Assembly (NCBI RefSeq): GCF_002776525.5
Contig: NC_045452.1
Coordinates: forward strand, 29,410,405 to 29,474,404
Length of the DNA stretch: 64,000 bases
DNA from: Piliocolobus tephrosceles
Lineage: Eukaryota; Chordata; Mammalia; Primates; Cercopithecidae
Reading direction: 5' to 3'
Made by a program: the position numbers and the translations under genes. The notes under the pieces are model-generated. The model had not been told where the DNA came from and did not search any database. It was given only the letters and a program-made list of their open reading frames with translations. The stretch's first letter is position 1. Every line of letters begins with the position of its first letter. Below, in pieces: positions 21,138 through 33,055 of this stretch.

Positions 21138-21239
21138 GAAAATAATACCTTAAATAATACCTTAGTATTAGTATAGTAGTATACCTAAGTATACTATATA
21201 GCAGTGTATCATAGTAGTAGTATACCTAAGGTATTATTT
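21138..21239. repeat. AT-rich palindromic patch (possible cruciform)
   Basis: Perfect 14-bp inverted repeats aaataataccttag (21152-21165) and ctaaggtattattt (21226-21239). Inside is a smaller palindrome agtatac-ctaa-gtatact (21178-21195). The 'aataatacctta' word is also tandemly repeated at 21140-21164. Confidence 0.85.
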
Positions 21240-21419
21240 GAGTATTTTTGAGCACATGGACATTTGAGAAATGTCCTGGGGACCCCTGGGGTCAGCAGAC
21301 CAGACTTAGAAGGTTGCTGCCCAAAAGAGAGGGTTGGTTTCTCTGCTTTTACACGGGCCCTCTCAGTTCATTTCCCCCTGGAAATATGCCACAGGCTTCG
21401 TATCCGGAGAGAATAAAGT

Positions 21420-21860
21420 GCCACAGACAGCACTGTGTCCAGGCACTCTCACGCCTTCCTGCCCTGGCATCCCGTCACCGCTGTGCTCATCTCTCTCCAC
21501 CACCAGACGCCAGTGTTCCTTCAGTCCCTTCAGGGTGCTGCATTTGCTCCAGGTGAAGACCCTCGTCCTGCTGTTCTCTAACCGAGCACGCTTTGCTCTC
21601 AGACTTTTCCCCACTTGGCTCCTCCTTCCACAAAGAAGCCTTTCCTGCCCTTGCATGCTCCTCCCACCCCGTCTCATTGCCTGATTTTGTTGTCATTGCA
21701 GCACTTGTCACATCAGAAGTTTAGTCCTGGTTTGTGTGCATGTTGATTTTCCGTCTCTCCACTAAAATATAAGGTCCACGAGGGCAGGGATTCCTTCCCT
21801 CCAGGTAACTGCTGCGTCCTCAGTGCTGCAAACTGTGGGAGACACTGTTGGGTCCTCAGC
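21420..21860 (+). mobile_element. L2 3' end (sense)
   Basis: L2 landmarks in order: 'aaagaagcctttcctgccc', 'gttgtcattgcagcacttg', 'ctaaaatataaggtccacg', 'cgagggcagggattcc', 'ctgctgcgtcctcagtgc'. The 5' limit is approximate. Confidence 0.7.
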
Positions 21861-22130
21861 AGACTTCTATGTTGCCATCATAAGCCAAGATGGAGGCTGG
21901 AGGTGGGGAGCCTCGTGGAGGGGAAGGGACGGTGTGCCACCAACCCCTCATCCTTCCCTTCTTCCTGCTGACACCTGAGTGGGAGTGGACGGGCCAGTCC
22001 AAGCAGATCTTACAGCCTAGGGGATGTGGAGCCCGGGGCATGGGGAAGCAGGATGCTGGAAGTTCTGGCAAGTGGCAATAGTTTAAATAGTTCAAAATGA
22101 AGGTGCAAGTTAAGTCAGGATTTCCCCTTC
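21861..22130. other. Unique sequence
   Basis: No feature recognised. Confidence 0.4.
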
Positions 22131-23600
22131 TGGTAAGGACAGACTAGGCAATTATGACCAATTTTCTAACTGAACACAATAAAAATATCTGGGCAAAAAT
22201 ATCTTCTTAAAATTGGTTACAAAACTAATAAGATAGTGAAAAATGTACAGGCCAGAATCACAGGAAAATGGGGGCCAAGCCTTCCATGTGTGGCTGCTTT
22301 ACTCCTGGGGGCACTTTGCTGATACCATGGGGATCAATAGAGGGGCCAAAAGACAGTGGTGCTTTCACAGCCATGTGGGGTCCCAGACAACAGGGAAGGC
22401 CCCGGTGAGGCCCCCTGGTTTTAGTTGAGACACCGAAGGACTGAATGTGAGGAGTGGTGAGGAACTAGAGCAGACAAACCTTCTCAGGAAATGGAAGTGA
22501 CATCTTATTATCTCAACACCTGAGGTTGAGTTGAGACGATTTAGACCTCAAGTGCTAAAAAGCAATGGAAAGAAATGTAAGTCATCTCTGAAAGAAGATA
22601 ATATCATTCTAAGGCTTAATCGATTCTTCCAAACAACTTTTAAAACACAACATCGGGCACAATAACCATACATACAAGGAGTCAAAATGATATGAACAAA
22701 ACCAGCAGAAACAACAGACAATAGAAGTAATCACAGGGACTCTAGCTACTGGAGTCATCAACACATACTTCTGAATAACTATGTTTATAATGTTCAAGGA
22801 GATAAAGGAAAAATTAGAAATTTCAGTACATCAATGAAAATTCCTTTTTAAAATGGAAATTCTAATACTGAAAAATCAAATCAGCAAAATAAAATTAAGT
22901 GGATGGATTTAAAAGCATAATCTGTTGAAAAGAAAATTAATGCAATAGAAAGTCAAAATAAAATGTCTGGAATAAAAAAAATAGAGCTACAACATGATGG
23001 AAAACATAGAAGAATGGGTATGAAATAGAAAGGACACAAGGAATAGGTTTAAGAGCCTTGTAATTGCAGTCCCAAAAGGAGCTGGGAGACTAGGTAGGTC
23101 AGAAAGAAAATTTGAAAAGGTAATGGCTGAGAAATTTTAAAGCTGATGAAAGACTTTAAGCACAGAAGCAAGGAATCTTATAACTCCTATCAAACAACAA
23201 ACAAACAAATAAATAAAAGAAAATCCCCACCAAGCTATATCAGAGCAAAACTGCTGATAACCATAAGGAAAGAGGATTTTTTTAATTAGAGAAAAAGACA
23301 CATTATCTTCAAAGAGCAACTATTAAAATAATAGCTACTTCTCAACAGCAACAATAAAAACTAAAACACAATGAATGATATCAAGTGCTGAAAAGGAAAT
23401 AAGGGCCAACCAAGAATGCTATATCCAGTGAAAATATTCTTTTAAAATTAAGGTTATGTAAAGAGAATTTTCATACAAACAAGACGGAGAATTTATTGCC
23501 AATGATCACACTAAAGGAAATACTAAAGATTGTTCTATAGGCAGAACAAAAATGATCCCAGGTGAAAGGTAAGAGATGCAAAATATACAAGGAACAAAAT

Positions 23601-23602
<2 letters not shown>

Positions 23603-23641
<39 letters not shown>
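23603..23641 (+). repeat. (GT)19 microsatellite inside L1
   Basis: Uninterrupted GT array within the L1 inter-ORF region. Confidence 0.98.
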
Positions 23642-23644
<3 letters not shown>

Positions 23645-24085
23645 ATAATGCCTCATTGGGCTTAAAATAGACAGAGAATTAAAATATACAACAGCAATGC
23701 CATACAAGAAGAACCTGATAAATGGACCTCATGTGTTTTTAAGCCCTTAATTGTCCAGAAAGAGGGTAAAATAACAACAAAAAAATTTAACTTTAATAAG
23801 TCAAGAATGCTTATTGCAATATTCAGGGCAACCACTAAAAGAATGTTCAAATAGTCTAAAACTTTCAAGTTAATGGTAGTAAATAATAAAATACGTAACC
23901 CATAAAACGCAATCTGGGAGAGAAAGAGAAAACAAAATAGGGAAAATTGAGATAAATAGGAAACATGTCATATATTTAAACCTAAATGGTCATTCATGAC
24001 ATCAAGTCATTACATCAAATGCATAAGCACTCATGTCTCTAGTTAAATATGAAGACTCTGCTGCATTTAAAAAAAAGCAAGACTT

Positions 24086-24387
24086 GGCCGGGCGCAGCGG
24101 CTCACGCCTGTAATCTCAGCCCTTTGGGAGGCCGAGGTGGGTGGATCACGAGGTCAGGAGATCAAGACCATCCTGGCCAACATGGTGAAACTCTGTCTCT
24201 ACTAAAAATATAAAAAAGTTAGCCAGGCATGGTGGTGGCCGCCTGTACTCTCAGCTACTAGAGAGGCTGAGGCAGGAGAATGGTGTGAACCTGGGAGGCG
24301 GAGCTTGCAGTAAGCCAAGATCGTGCCACTGCACTCCAGCCTGGGCGACAGAGTGAGACTCTGTCTCAAAAAAAAAAAAAAAAAAAA
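24086..24387 (+). mobile_element. AluY-like, sense, inside L1
   Basis: Full-length sense Alu (ggccgggcgcagcgg ... gtctc + A20). 'Gatcacgaggtcaggagatc' is Y-type. Target duplication aagcaagact / aatcaagact (24076-24085 region and 24386-24395 region), one mismatch. It interrupts the L1 endonuclease region. Confidence 0.95.
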
Positions 24388-24985
24388 TCAAGACTCAACT
24401 ATATGCTGTTGACAAAAGACATTTCATTATGACGAAGATCAAGGAAAAAAAAAAACACACACACACATATATATAAAATGTAAACACCTACCAAAGTTGG
24501 TTTTTCTTTTAGATGTGGAACTATGTTTATATTAGATAAAATAGGTTTTGGGGGCATAAAAAGGAATACTTCATAATTAAATTTTCAATGCATTGAGAAG
24601 GTTTTAAAAATATGAATTTATGTGCACTAGTAACAGATGCTCGAAACATTTAAAACAAAACTTGATAGAACTATAAGGAGAGATAAACAAACCCACAGTC
24701 AATTGGGATCTCTTAATACATGTCTTAGTAACTGACAGAACAAGCAGAAAAATAAAATCAGTCAAGATAGAGGAAATTTGAAGAACATGAATAACAAAAT
24801 GGAACTAAGAAATATATATAGAATACACTACCCAACAAATAAACTATATTTTCAGGAACTCACACCAAACACCTGCAAAACTGCATGACATGTTGGAGCA
24901 TCAACAAAGCCTTCACAGCTCTCAAAGGGAAGAAACGATGTCAAGTCTCTTCCACGATGACAATCCTAGAAAATGAGAATCAACC

Positions 24986-25870
24986 GTCCCACTTTTGGCA
25001 GAGCCAGCCTGGGAGGAAGCCGTGGCCACCCTAGGATGGGATGGGAAGAAATCCGCCAAAGGCTGCATGTGGCCTGCAGGATCCCTGCAGAACTGCTGGG
25101 CACTCCAGATGCAGATGGCACCTGCACTCAGTCATAAGCTCTTCCCAGTGTGTGCCAGCAAGAAGGGCGGGGCCGAGGGGAGCCACCTGGATGGTGCAGC
25201 CCAGTGATAGACAGCTGGAGAGGACGAGACCAAAATGCAGTCGCCTCCCCAGGCCTCTGCGCAGGGCAATCAAGAGCGCCCATCCCATTCTCAAGAACAA
25301 GGTAAGAATCCACTGACTGGGAAAGTGGAGAAACGGAGGCCGTTTGCCATCGGCTGAGGGGCAGGAAAAGTCCTCAGCCCAGAATCCCATAAGGCAAAGA
25401 TGTGATTCCCCCTCCTGGAGGAGAGAAAGAAAACTGTCTCCTTCCTAAGACCTGTCACAGACACCAGGCAGAGTTCGCCTGCCACAGGGGAGGGGCCGGA
25501 GGGCCAGAATGCGGCAAGGGCCTCAGCCCAAGCTCTCTCCAGTGGTCAGCGGGGGTGACCCAAGCAGAGGGACAGGGCGGTGGCAACAATACCTCTTTGG
25601 GGTCTCAGATGCAGGGCTATCTCCTTAGAGTTCTCTCTCCGATCCCTCAAAATAGCCCTCGGTCCCCGGACTCCCTTCTGTCCCTATAATGTCATGAAAT
25701 CATTCTGACCATTCAGCTGTTGCCCCTTTCCTGTCCTCAGCCTCTGCTGGAACAAGACCCAGAGTGCAAGGACTCACCTGGTGTCCCGTCTGTCCCCTGA
25801 GACAGGCTTTACAACCACCTCACGAATGAAGGCCTGGGAACTGCCACTACCTACCACGAAAGGGCCAGTT
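24986..25870. other. GC-rich unique sequence
   Basis: Abrupt rise in GC after the L1. Frames of 60-119 codons lie on both strands without recognisable domains. No repeat recognised. Confidence 0.4.
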
Positions 25871-26050
25871 ATTAGGTGCCTACTGTTTGCCAGGCATTGG
25901 ATTTGCCCCTTAACCCACACAAGGACCCCATGAGATCAGTATTTTTATTTGAATTTGTAGAAGAAGGAACTAGGGCTCAGGGGGGCTGGCACAGCTGCTG
26001 TGTGGAGAACTGAACCCTGCACCTGGCCTCGCCTCTGGCCCCGCAGAGCT
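25871..26050 (-). mobile_element. MIR (antisense)
   Basis: Antisense MIR order: 'ttaggtgcctactgtttgcc', 'gccaggcattgg', 'aaggaccccatgagatcag', 'aaggaactagggctcagg', 'gaactgaaccctgcacc'. Confidence 0.75.
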
Positions 26051-27035
26051 GCAGAAGCTCCCATGTTGCCCTGCCTCTTCTGGGAGGAGAGAGGACCTGG
26101 GTGAGGCTCATGATTCATCACACTAAGAGTTGTCGCTGTGGCTCCCCAGACGGGGCCTGCAACCCACACCTTGGGCATGAGGGCAAGACAGCCCCGGGGA
26201 GGTCCCGGCCCAGGCCAGCCCCAGCACCCCCGCCTCCTTACTGTGGTTTGGGGCCCCTTCCCAGCCTCACAGAGAGGCTGCTTCCTGGGAGAGCACACAC
26301 AGCCCTTAGTGTTCTCAAGCCAAGGCCCCGCCCCAGTTCCCTTAAGAGCACCCCCTCCTAGTGCCCAGTCGGAGCCAGGGTAAGCAGTCACCGCCACTGC
26401 CTCTCAATCAGCCAAGACAGACAGCCTCACTGGCCTCCTGGCATAAGACCACAATTAGCAGACCCGAGTTTACAATCTAAATAAACTCCTCTTTAATGAG
26501 AATACTTTTCCTTTCATTATTTTATGGGCAGCCAGTTAAAGTCACTTAGTAAAAATCATTTTAAATAGCAATAAGGCTACTGTTGCTGGTGGGGGATGAT
26601 GAAGGCCGTGGGCCCTGAGCATCCCGTCAATGCTTTGAACTTGACGGGAAGAGCCAGGCCTCCTTGGGCAGCTCCCTGCATGCTAGGGAGGGTCTAAGGC
26701 CAAGGATGCCAGCAGAGGCAACCCAGCGAAAGCGGGGAGCCCAGGAACAACAGGGCCGGAAGCGCAGCGAGAGGACAGCCGACCCGTCTTCTGCCCCCAC
26801 AGTCCAGCTGGGGAGAGAGGCTTGGGGAGAGGAGGGGCCCCATAGATGACCACGTCAGAGCCGAGGCCTGGGAAAAGCAGGAGGAGGAGGAAGGGGACAG
26901 CAGCCTCGTTGGTGGTGGCAGTGTCCTGTGGCAGGGCACTTCCTCACCCCAACTACAGTAGCAATGTAACGGCTCCAGCGGTCATGGGTGCTCACATTCA
27001 GGTACCTCTCCTCTGCACCAGGTGGGCTCTGAGCC
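26051..27035. other. GC-rich unique sequence
   Basis: About 1 kb, GC-rich apart from an AT-rich patch at 26440-26580. The reverse frame 25945-26397 (150 codons) starts in unique DNA, ends in the MIR and has no family resemblance. No repeat recognised. Confidence 0.4.
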
Positions 27036-27160
27036 CTCCATGCAACACCTCATTGGACGCCTGCAACAACCCTTTGGGGTGGGGAGTGAGAAGATTTTCC
27101 TCTCACAAAGGAGGAAGTGAGGCACAGAGAAGTATAAAAGTAGAACGTTAAATCCACCCC
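27036..27160 (-). mobile_element. MIR fragment (antisense)
   Basis: 'acacctcattggacgcctg', 'caacaaccctttggggtgg', 'tcacaaaggaggaagtgagg', 'aggcacagagaagt' follow the antisense MIR core. Confidence 0.7.
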
Positions 27161-27646
27161 GAGGGCAAGTTAAGGTGGAAGAGGATCTGGGATCTCTATG
27201 TCCTGCCCTGCGTCAGTGTCCAGAGGACCCCGCGGACCCCAGAGAGACCACACCGTCCACAGGGACAAGCCAGGCAAAGGGACGCTTGACCAAAGCTAGG
27301 GGTTTACTCCAAGTTTCACATGATCTTCCGTGGAACCTGCCCTTTACAGACGTGGGGTGGGGTTGTGGGGGTTAGAGCTTCAGACACTCGCAACTCCCTC
27401 CTCCCAGCCCCATCCGCAGAAGCAGCGCCACGGCCAGAATCCAGAGACGTGGGCTTGAAGAGGGAGCTTGGACAGCCCTGGGCAGGCAGCACCTTGAGGA
27501 CCAGGACAGGCAGGAATTCGGACCCAAGTGGGAACAAGCTGCTGCCCGTGGGAAGAGAACCCCAGACCACTCTCAGGGCGGCTATTGCCTCCTCACTGGG
27601 CCCCCTGTCCTCAAGCCACAGAACCCTGGTTTGAAAGCAGCGCCCA
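27161..27646. other. GC-rich unique sequence
   Basis: Opposing frames of 104 and 134 codons overlap here; neither has a recognisable domain. No repeat seen. Confidence 0.4.
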
Positions 27647-27945
27647 GGCCAGGCGTGGTGGCCCATGCCTATAATCCCAACATTTTGAGAGGCTGAGGCA
27701 GGTGGATCACTTGAGGTCAAGCGTTCAAGACCAGCCTGGCCAACATGGCAAAACCCCGTCTCTACTAAAAATACAAAAATTAGCCGGGCATGGTGGCGCG
27801 TGCCTGTAATCCCAGCTATTCAGGAGGCTAAGGCAGGAGAATCACTTGAACCCAGGAGGTGGAGGTTGCAGTGAGCCAAGACCGTGCCACTGCACCCCAG
27901 CCTGGGCAACAGAGCGAGACTCTGTCTCAAAAGCAAAGCAAAGCA
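27647..27945 (+). mobile_element. Alu (S-type), sense
   Basis: Full-length sense Alu with an interrupted tail (aaaagcaaagcaaagc). A short target duplication 'aaagcag' occurs before (27634-27640) and after. 'Gatcacttgaggtcaagcg' places it in AluS. Confidence 0.94.
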
Positions 27946-28194
27946 GGCAGTGACCACCCTCAAAGTGCAGCCAGGAAAGGGGACAGGCAAATTGGACCCC
28001 AGTCAAGTGTGCTGGCCACAGCACGCTTCTCAGTGACCTTCAGTGCCAAGATGTAGAGAGGAGACACATGCAGACTCTGACCCGCAGATTCTATGACCAT
28101 TACAAGGTAGTTCTTGCCTAATGCCAGGATGTTCGGGGCTTTCTATTACATGACAGCAGATAACAAGAAAAGTCGCCAACTACGTGATGATTTC

Positions 28195-28537
28195 TGATAT
28201 GGTTTGGCTCTGTGTCCCCACGCAAATCTCACCTTGAATTGTAATAATTCCCACGTGTTGTGGGAGGTAACTGAATCGCAGGGGCAGGTTTTTCCAGTGC
28301 TGTTCTCGTGATAGTGAATACATCACCAGATCTGAAGTTTTTTATAAAGGGGAGTTCCCCTGCACACGCTCTCTCTTGCCTGCCGCTGTGTAAGACGCCC
28401 CTTTACTCTTCATCTTCTGCCATGATTGCGAGGCCTCCCCAGCCATGTGGAAATGTGAGTCCATTAAACCTGTTTCCTTTATAAATTATCCAGTCTCAGG
28501 GATGTCTCTATTAGTAACATGAGAGCCAGCTAATACA
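28195..28537 (+). mobile_element. THE1-type MaLR solo LTR (sense)
   Basis: Complete LTR from 'tgatatggtttggctctg' to 'gagagccagctaataca', with 'ttcccacgtgttgtggg', 'gtgctgttctcgtgatag', 'tataaaggggagttcccc' (TATA region) and 'gagtccattaaacc'. Perfect 5-bp target duplication atttc (28190-28194 and 28538-28542). Confidence 0.97.
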
Positions 28538-28555
28538 ATTTCTGAATGGCAGGAT

Positions 28556-28835
28556 TTTCTTTCTTTCTTTTTTTTTTTGAGATGGTTTCTGTCACCCAGG
28601 CTGGAATGCAGTGGCCTCTGCCTCCTGGGTTCTGGCTATTCTCCTGCCTCAGCTTCCTGGGTAGCTGGGATTACAGGCACATGCCACCACGCCCGGCTAA
28701 TTTTTTTGTATTTTTAGTAGAGACGGGGTTTCACCATGTTGGCCAGGCTGGTCTCGAACTCCTGACCTCAGGTGATCCGCCCACCTTGGCCTCCTAAAGT
28801 GCTGGGATTACAGGCATGAGCCACTGTGCCCGGCC
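28556..28835 (-). mobile_element. Alu (S-type), antisense, internal deletion
   Basis: Antisense Alu with a CTTT-rich poly-T start and an end at cccggcc. The left-arm stretch that normally reads 'gtggcacgatctcggctcac' is missing, so 'gcagtggcctctgcctcc' is joined directly. A deletion of roughly 25-30 bases. Confidence 0.93.
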
Positions 28836-29412
28836 TGAAGTTTTAAATAATTAGTAGCAAGCATTTATATGTCACAACAGAACCATTACTTATTACAAAT
28901 GCTCTTACTGCTACGTCGTGCTCTACACCACAAAGCTGATTTCACCCAAGTTACACCTCTCAAAATCCACATTTTCATATTCTGAGTTTGCTTAAAATCA
29001 GGTGCAGTGGCATGAGATTGGCATCCCCCTGGAGGCAGTCGGTCCGGGGCCAAGGGGAGCGGCCCACAGAATCATACCCTGGGTGGACATTGTATTGCTG
29101 ATGAGGACAAATTGCCCAGTTTGGCAATCCATGCAGCCCTGGTCCTCCAGATAATTGTTTATGTTCCAAACCATTTTGTACCATGCTCAGCCAGACAAAA
29201 GCCTCGTGCCTCTGCCAGTTTGGGTATGCAGGGCCTAATTCCCTGAAAAATCAGTTTGGCCGGCTGGTATATGGCTATGCCCTTCCAAGGGAGAGCTCTC
29301 CACGCTTCTGTTATTCAAGAAACACTGCCACTCAGCTCTGGAATATCACCCTAATTAAAAACCTCTCTGCTCCAGATAGCCCCCTTTACCTAAGGCTGTT
29401 TCTATCCATAAT

Positions 29413-29451
<39 letters not shown>

Positions 29452-29784
29452 GACAAAAACACTGCTACGAAGTCACTTTTTTTATACAAGACCCATATGT
29501 CTAAACTCTACCCTGTTAATGAGGCCTACCCAAACACAAAACACAGAATGGTATAAATGGTATAAATCTGTGAGTTCTTAGAATGACAATAAATATCACC
29601 AAAGTATGCTTACCAACAGATGTCTTAACAGGCCAGGTACAATAAAGAGATGCATGAGGATCATCAGATTTGATAAATAAGCTCAAAATAAAGGAACCAA
29701 GTGCAAATGGACTTGCTTTATGTCTCAAGGCATTTTTCTGCAGGCTTTCAAGAGCAGAAAGCAGCAAGGCTGAAATGTAGGATA
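28836..29784. other. Unique sequence with a (CA)n array
   Basis: About 0.95 kb not assigned to a repeat. It holds a (CA)18 array at 29415-29451. The + frame 29183-29581 (132 codons) passes through that array, and the reverse frame 28975-29184 (69 codons) has no family resemblance. No gene called. Confidence 0.4.
29415..29451 (+). repeat. (CA)18 microsatellite
   Basis: Uninterrupted CA array in otherwise unique sequence. Confidence 0.98.
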
Positions 29785-30003
29785 GCATATTGCCTGAAAG
29801 CATGGGCTATGAACTCAGGCGCCATGGCCGGTTCAACTCCTCCTCCTTGTGGCTGCATGGCCTTGGGCAGGTTACATAACCATCTGTACCGAGAGACTGA
29901 ATCCTAGGACTGTGTTGACGATTACATGAGACAACCTATGCAAGGCTCTGAGCAGAGAGCCCGGCTCACAATAAGCACGCAATGAATATTAGCTGGTAAC
30001 GAT
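29785..30003 (+). mobile_element. MIR (sense)
   Basis: MIR order is clear: 'gaaagcatgggctatgaac', 'ggctgcatggccttgggcag', 'aggttacataaccatctg', 'acgattacatgagacaac', 'aataagcacgcaatgaat'. Confidence 0.85.
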
Positions 30004-30797
30004 CTCATCCGATTTCACATTTAGCCAGCAGGGAGCGAGCGCCCCTATCCTGCAGCAACCCAGCCAGTGCTGTGCCAGAACCGGCTTGCACTGACTCTTC
30101 CAGGATCAGCATTCAGCAGCATGGCTGTGGTTGCTTGAAACAGCCCATAGTGGGAGTGTTTACACCAAGAAAATCAGCAAATGCCATCAATCAAGACCGT
30201 TTTGTTTTTTTCACGGAGTGGCTGTTAAACATTCACCAGCACACCCCCGGGCCCAAGAGAAGAAAGATGAATGGGAACCACGTAAAGGACAACAAGGGAT
30301 GCGATGGGAGAGGAGTATGGCTTAGATGATGTAACCTTCGAATGTCATTCACTCCTTCTTCAAGACTATTGGATGCTGTGTAGTGCAGGGAAGGGCGTGG
30401 GCTGCAGAGCCGGAGCTGGATTTGAATTCTCTCATTTCAAGGATGGGAGATCTGAGGCCCACACTGAGGCTGGACCTGCTCAAGATGAGAGAGTTACAGG
30501 TGGCAGAGACAGGGCTCAAACTCAGCTGCTCTCACTGCTTGGTGGCCTCTCACCTCATCAAGGGGCCAGTCTCATCAGCTCACCCCGACCCTGAAGTCAA
30601 AGTCTAAACAGTGCGATTCACTGTTGCAGTGGTGTGTCTGGGAGGCAGTCTTACAGCGTATGCTCCCTCAGTTGTACTTCTGGTCTTGAGCTTTGTGTCT
30701 TTCTGTAAAACTAAACCAAACAATAAACACTTGAAGCCCCCAGTGAGCCCATGTTGTTAAACCCTATTGGAAAACAGGTTTTCTTAAAAAAGGAGAA
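30004..30797. other. Unique sequence with possible MIR pieces
   Basis: 30380-30440 (agggcgtgggctgcagagc, 'ctggatttgaat') looks like a sense MIR start, and 30445-30530 (gatgggagatctgaggccc, 'aagatgagagagttac') like an antisense MIR core, so two MIR fragments may abut. The rest is unassigned. No gene seen. Confidence 0.4.
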
Positions 30798-31108
30798 GGT
30801 CGGGCGTGGTGGCTCAGGCCTGTAATCCCAGCACTTTGGGAGGCCAAGGCAGGCAGATCACCTGAGGTCAGGAGTTCGAGACCAGCCTGGCCAACATGGG
30901 GAAACCCCATCTCTACTAAAAACACAATAATTAGCCAGGCGTGGTGGCACACACCTGTAATCCCAGCTACTCGGGAGGCCGAGGCAGGAGAATTGCTCGA
31001 ACCTGGGAGACAGAGGTGGCAGTGAGCCGAGATCACATCACTGCACTTCAGCCTGGGTGACAGAGTGAGACTCTGTCCCAAAAAATAAAAAAATAAAAAA
31101 TAAAAGAA
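30798..31108 (+). mobile_element. Alu (S-type), sense
   Basis: Full-length sense Alu (ggtcgggcgtggtgg ... ctctgtccc) followed by an AAAAT-rich tail. 'Gatcacctgaggtcaggag' is AluS-type. Confidence 0.95.
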
Positions 31109-31595
31109 GACGAAGAAAAAAGCTTACATTGATTTCCTCATACATTTGCAGAAGCTACAGAACTTGGTTCTTTTATTTTCATTTGGAAACAAGTTGAAAC
31201 AGTCCTCCAAATTAAGAAAACAACTTTACAAATTCAAGTTTTATGTTCTCTTATTTCAGAAATATTCATGGCCTCAATATGTCTCTCCTAAGTACTTATA
31301 TAAAAACATTTTTCTCTTCCATTTGCCAATTTTTAAAGATTTTTTTCACTCTACTTACAACAAAGCAATCATTTCAAATTAATTAAGTTTTCATTAAAAT
31401 GTATTATTGTAATGTCCCAGGTACTGAATAGTGATTTTGTGTTCTGAGAGAACAAGCCTGAAAGAAAAATATTATAACTTTTGCAAGTAGACAATTTCAA
31501 CCCAATCCCTTCCTCTGGCATGAAGCACAGGGGGTTTGCATACAGTAGGTTGAGAGAATAACTAGCAATAATAATTATCAGTGACATGAATCAGG
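31109..31595. other. AT-rich unique sequence
   Basis: AT-rich sequence with no recognised repeat, RNA gene or coding signal. Confidence 0.4.
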
Positions 31596-31800
31596 AGAGT
31601 ACATTTACAGAGGACTTTCAGAAGTGCACAGCTATTTTGCATATGTTATTCCATTTCCTTCCAAGCATTGTTCCATGTAGACCTGTTTATCTCTCTTTTT
31701 TATTTTTATTGAGAAAACCAAGACCCAGAAATGTGAGGTCACTCACCAAAGGTCACACAGTCTCAAGATGCAGAGCTGTCATTTGACCCTGGGTCTTTCC
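31596..31800 (-). mobile_element. MIR (antisense)
   Basis: Antisense MIR order: 'agaggactttcagaagtgc', 'gcatatgttattccatttcc', 'tgagaaaaccaagaccc', 'tcactcaccaaaggtcacac', 'atgcagagctgtcatttg'. Confidence 0.75.
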
Positions 31801-32378
31801 ACCTCCGGATGTACCTGAGCATGGAGTGTGCAGGGGGAGGTGGGGTCTGGGTCCCGGAAGGAGCTGAGGATCTCCTCATTCTCCCTTCTTGACTTGTTTA
31901 TTCTCCTTTTGAAGCACGGTTATTTTCTTTGCAAGACCAACGAGGTCGATTCAAAATCAGAGTCATTTTAACGTTTTAAAAACATCAAGTAGAGCTTAGA
32001 AAATTCAAGCACTAGAGGGAAAAAGAATTCTCAAGTTATTTAGAAAGAAAATTTACATTGATTCTGAGGGTCCTTGAGCTTTCTGCTTTTTGCTCCTTTT
32101 TTGGGCTATGCTGAGTGGGGGCCGTGGCTGTGGTGGGAAACTGAGAGCTGCGTGAGATCTCTAGATGCTTCTTAGCCCCTCAGCGCCACAGAGAAAAGAG
32201 GAAAACACTCATGTGGATGATCCGTGTCTTGCAGACTCAGTCTGAAACCCTTTGGGGTGAGAATTCTGAGGCCTGGGGGCATTTATGAGGGAAGCCACAC
32301 AGAGCGTTGGCCAGCGGGACGAACAAAGGAAGCCAAACCGGGCTCTTTGGTGCAAAAATAAAATAAATTTCTATTTGT
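31801..32378. other. Unique sequence
   Basis: No feature recognised. Ends at the target duplication of the following MSTA LTR. Confidence 0.4.
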
Positions 32379-32765
32379 TGATATGGTTTGGCTCTGTGTC
32401 CCCACCCAGATCTCAAGTTGAATAGTAATCCCTAATGCTGGGGGAGGGACTGAGTGGGAGGGGCTTGGATCATGTAGGTGGAGTTCCGTTTGCTGTTCTC
32501 ATGATAGTGAATGAGTTCTCGTGAGATCCAGTGGTTTAAGGGTGTGCGGTACTTTCCTCCTCATGTGCTCTCTCTCGCTCTGTCCTGCCACCGTGTGAAG
32601 AAGGTTCTTGCTTCCCCTTTGCCTTCTACCATAATTGTAAGTTTCCTGAGGCCTCCCAATCATGCTTCCTGTTAAGCCTGCAGAACTGTGAGTCAGACCT
32701 ATTTTCTTCATAAATCACCCAGTCTCAGATAGTTCTTTATAGCAGTGTGAGAACGGACTAACGCA
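32379..32765 (+). mobile_element. MSTA-type MaLR solo LTR (sense)
   Basis: Complete LTR: 'tgatatggtttggctctg' at the start, 'gttctcatgatagtgaatg', 'gagatccagtggtttaag', 'taagtttcctgaggcctcc', and 'agaacggactaacgca' at the end. Flanks tttgt (32374-32378) and cttgt (32766-32770) fit a 5-bp target duplication with one change. Confidence 0.95.
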
Positions 32766-33055
32766 CTTGTTCATTATTGAGTGCTGTGTTCTTGCTCTGG
32801 GTCCCTGTCTTCATTTTCCACCTTATTTCCTTCTCCAGGGCTCCCACGCCCTCTCCCCCATCCCATCCTATTACCGTGCTGAATACCATCATCTTCGCTC
32901 TCAGAGTCCCACCAGCAGGGCCAAGGTTCCTCCCTACCCAACCAGTACGCCATCAACACACTTCCTAACATGATTCCCTCTGTGCCAGTCTGTTTCCCTC
33001 TAGCTCTTTGCCATTTTCTCCAACTAGAACACAGAGCAGTAACAGGGAAAGGAAG

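Larger units (their letters stand above)
22131..24985 (+). mobile_element. Old L1 (L1M-type), 5' part to endonuclease region, sense
   Basis: L1M-like sequence: ORF1-end relics ('gagaatttattgccaatg', 'aaggaaatactaaagattg'), the inter-ORF stretch ('agggcaaccactaaaag', 'taaacctaaatggtcat'), then the endonuclease region ('actatatgctgttgac', 'tattagataaaataggttt', 'cacagtcaattggg'). No open frame of length remains. A (GT)n array and an AluY are embedded. The 3' half of the element is absent, ending about 24985. Confidence 0.8.
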
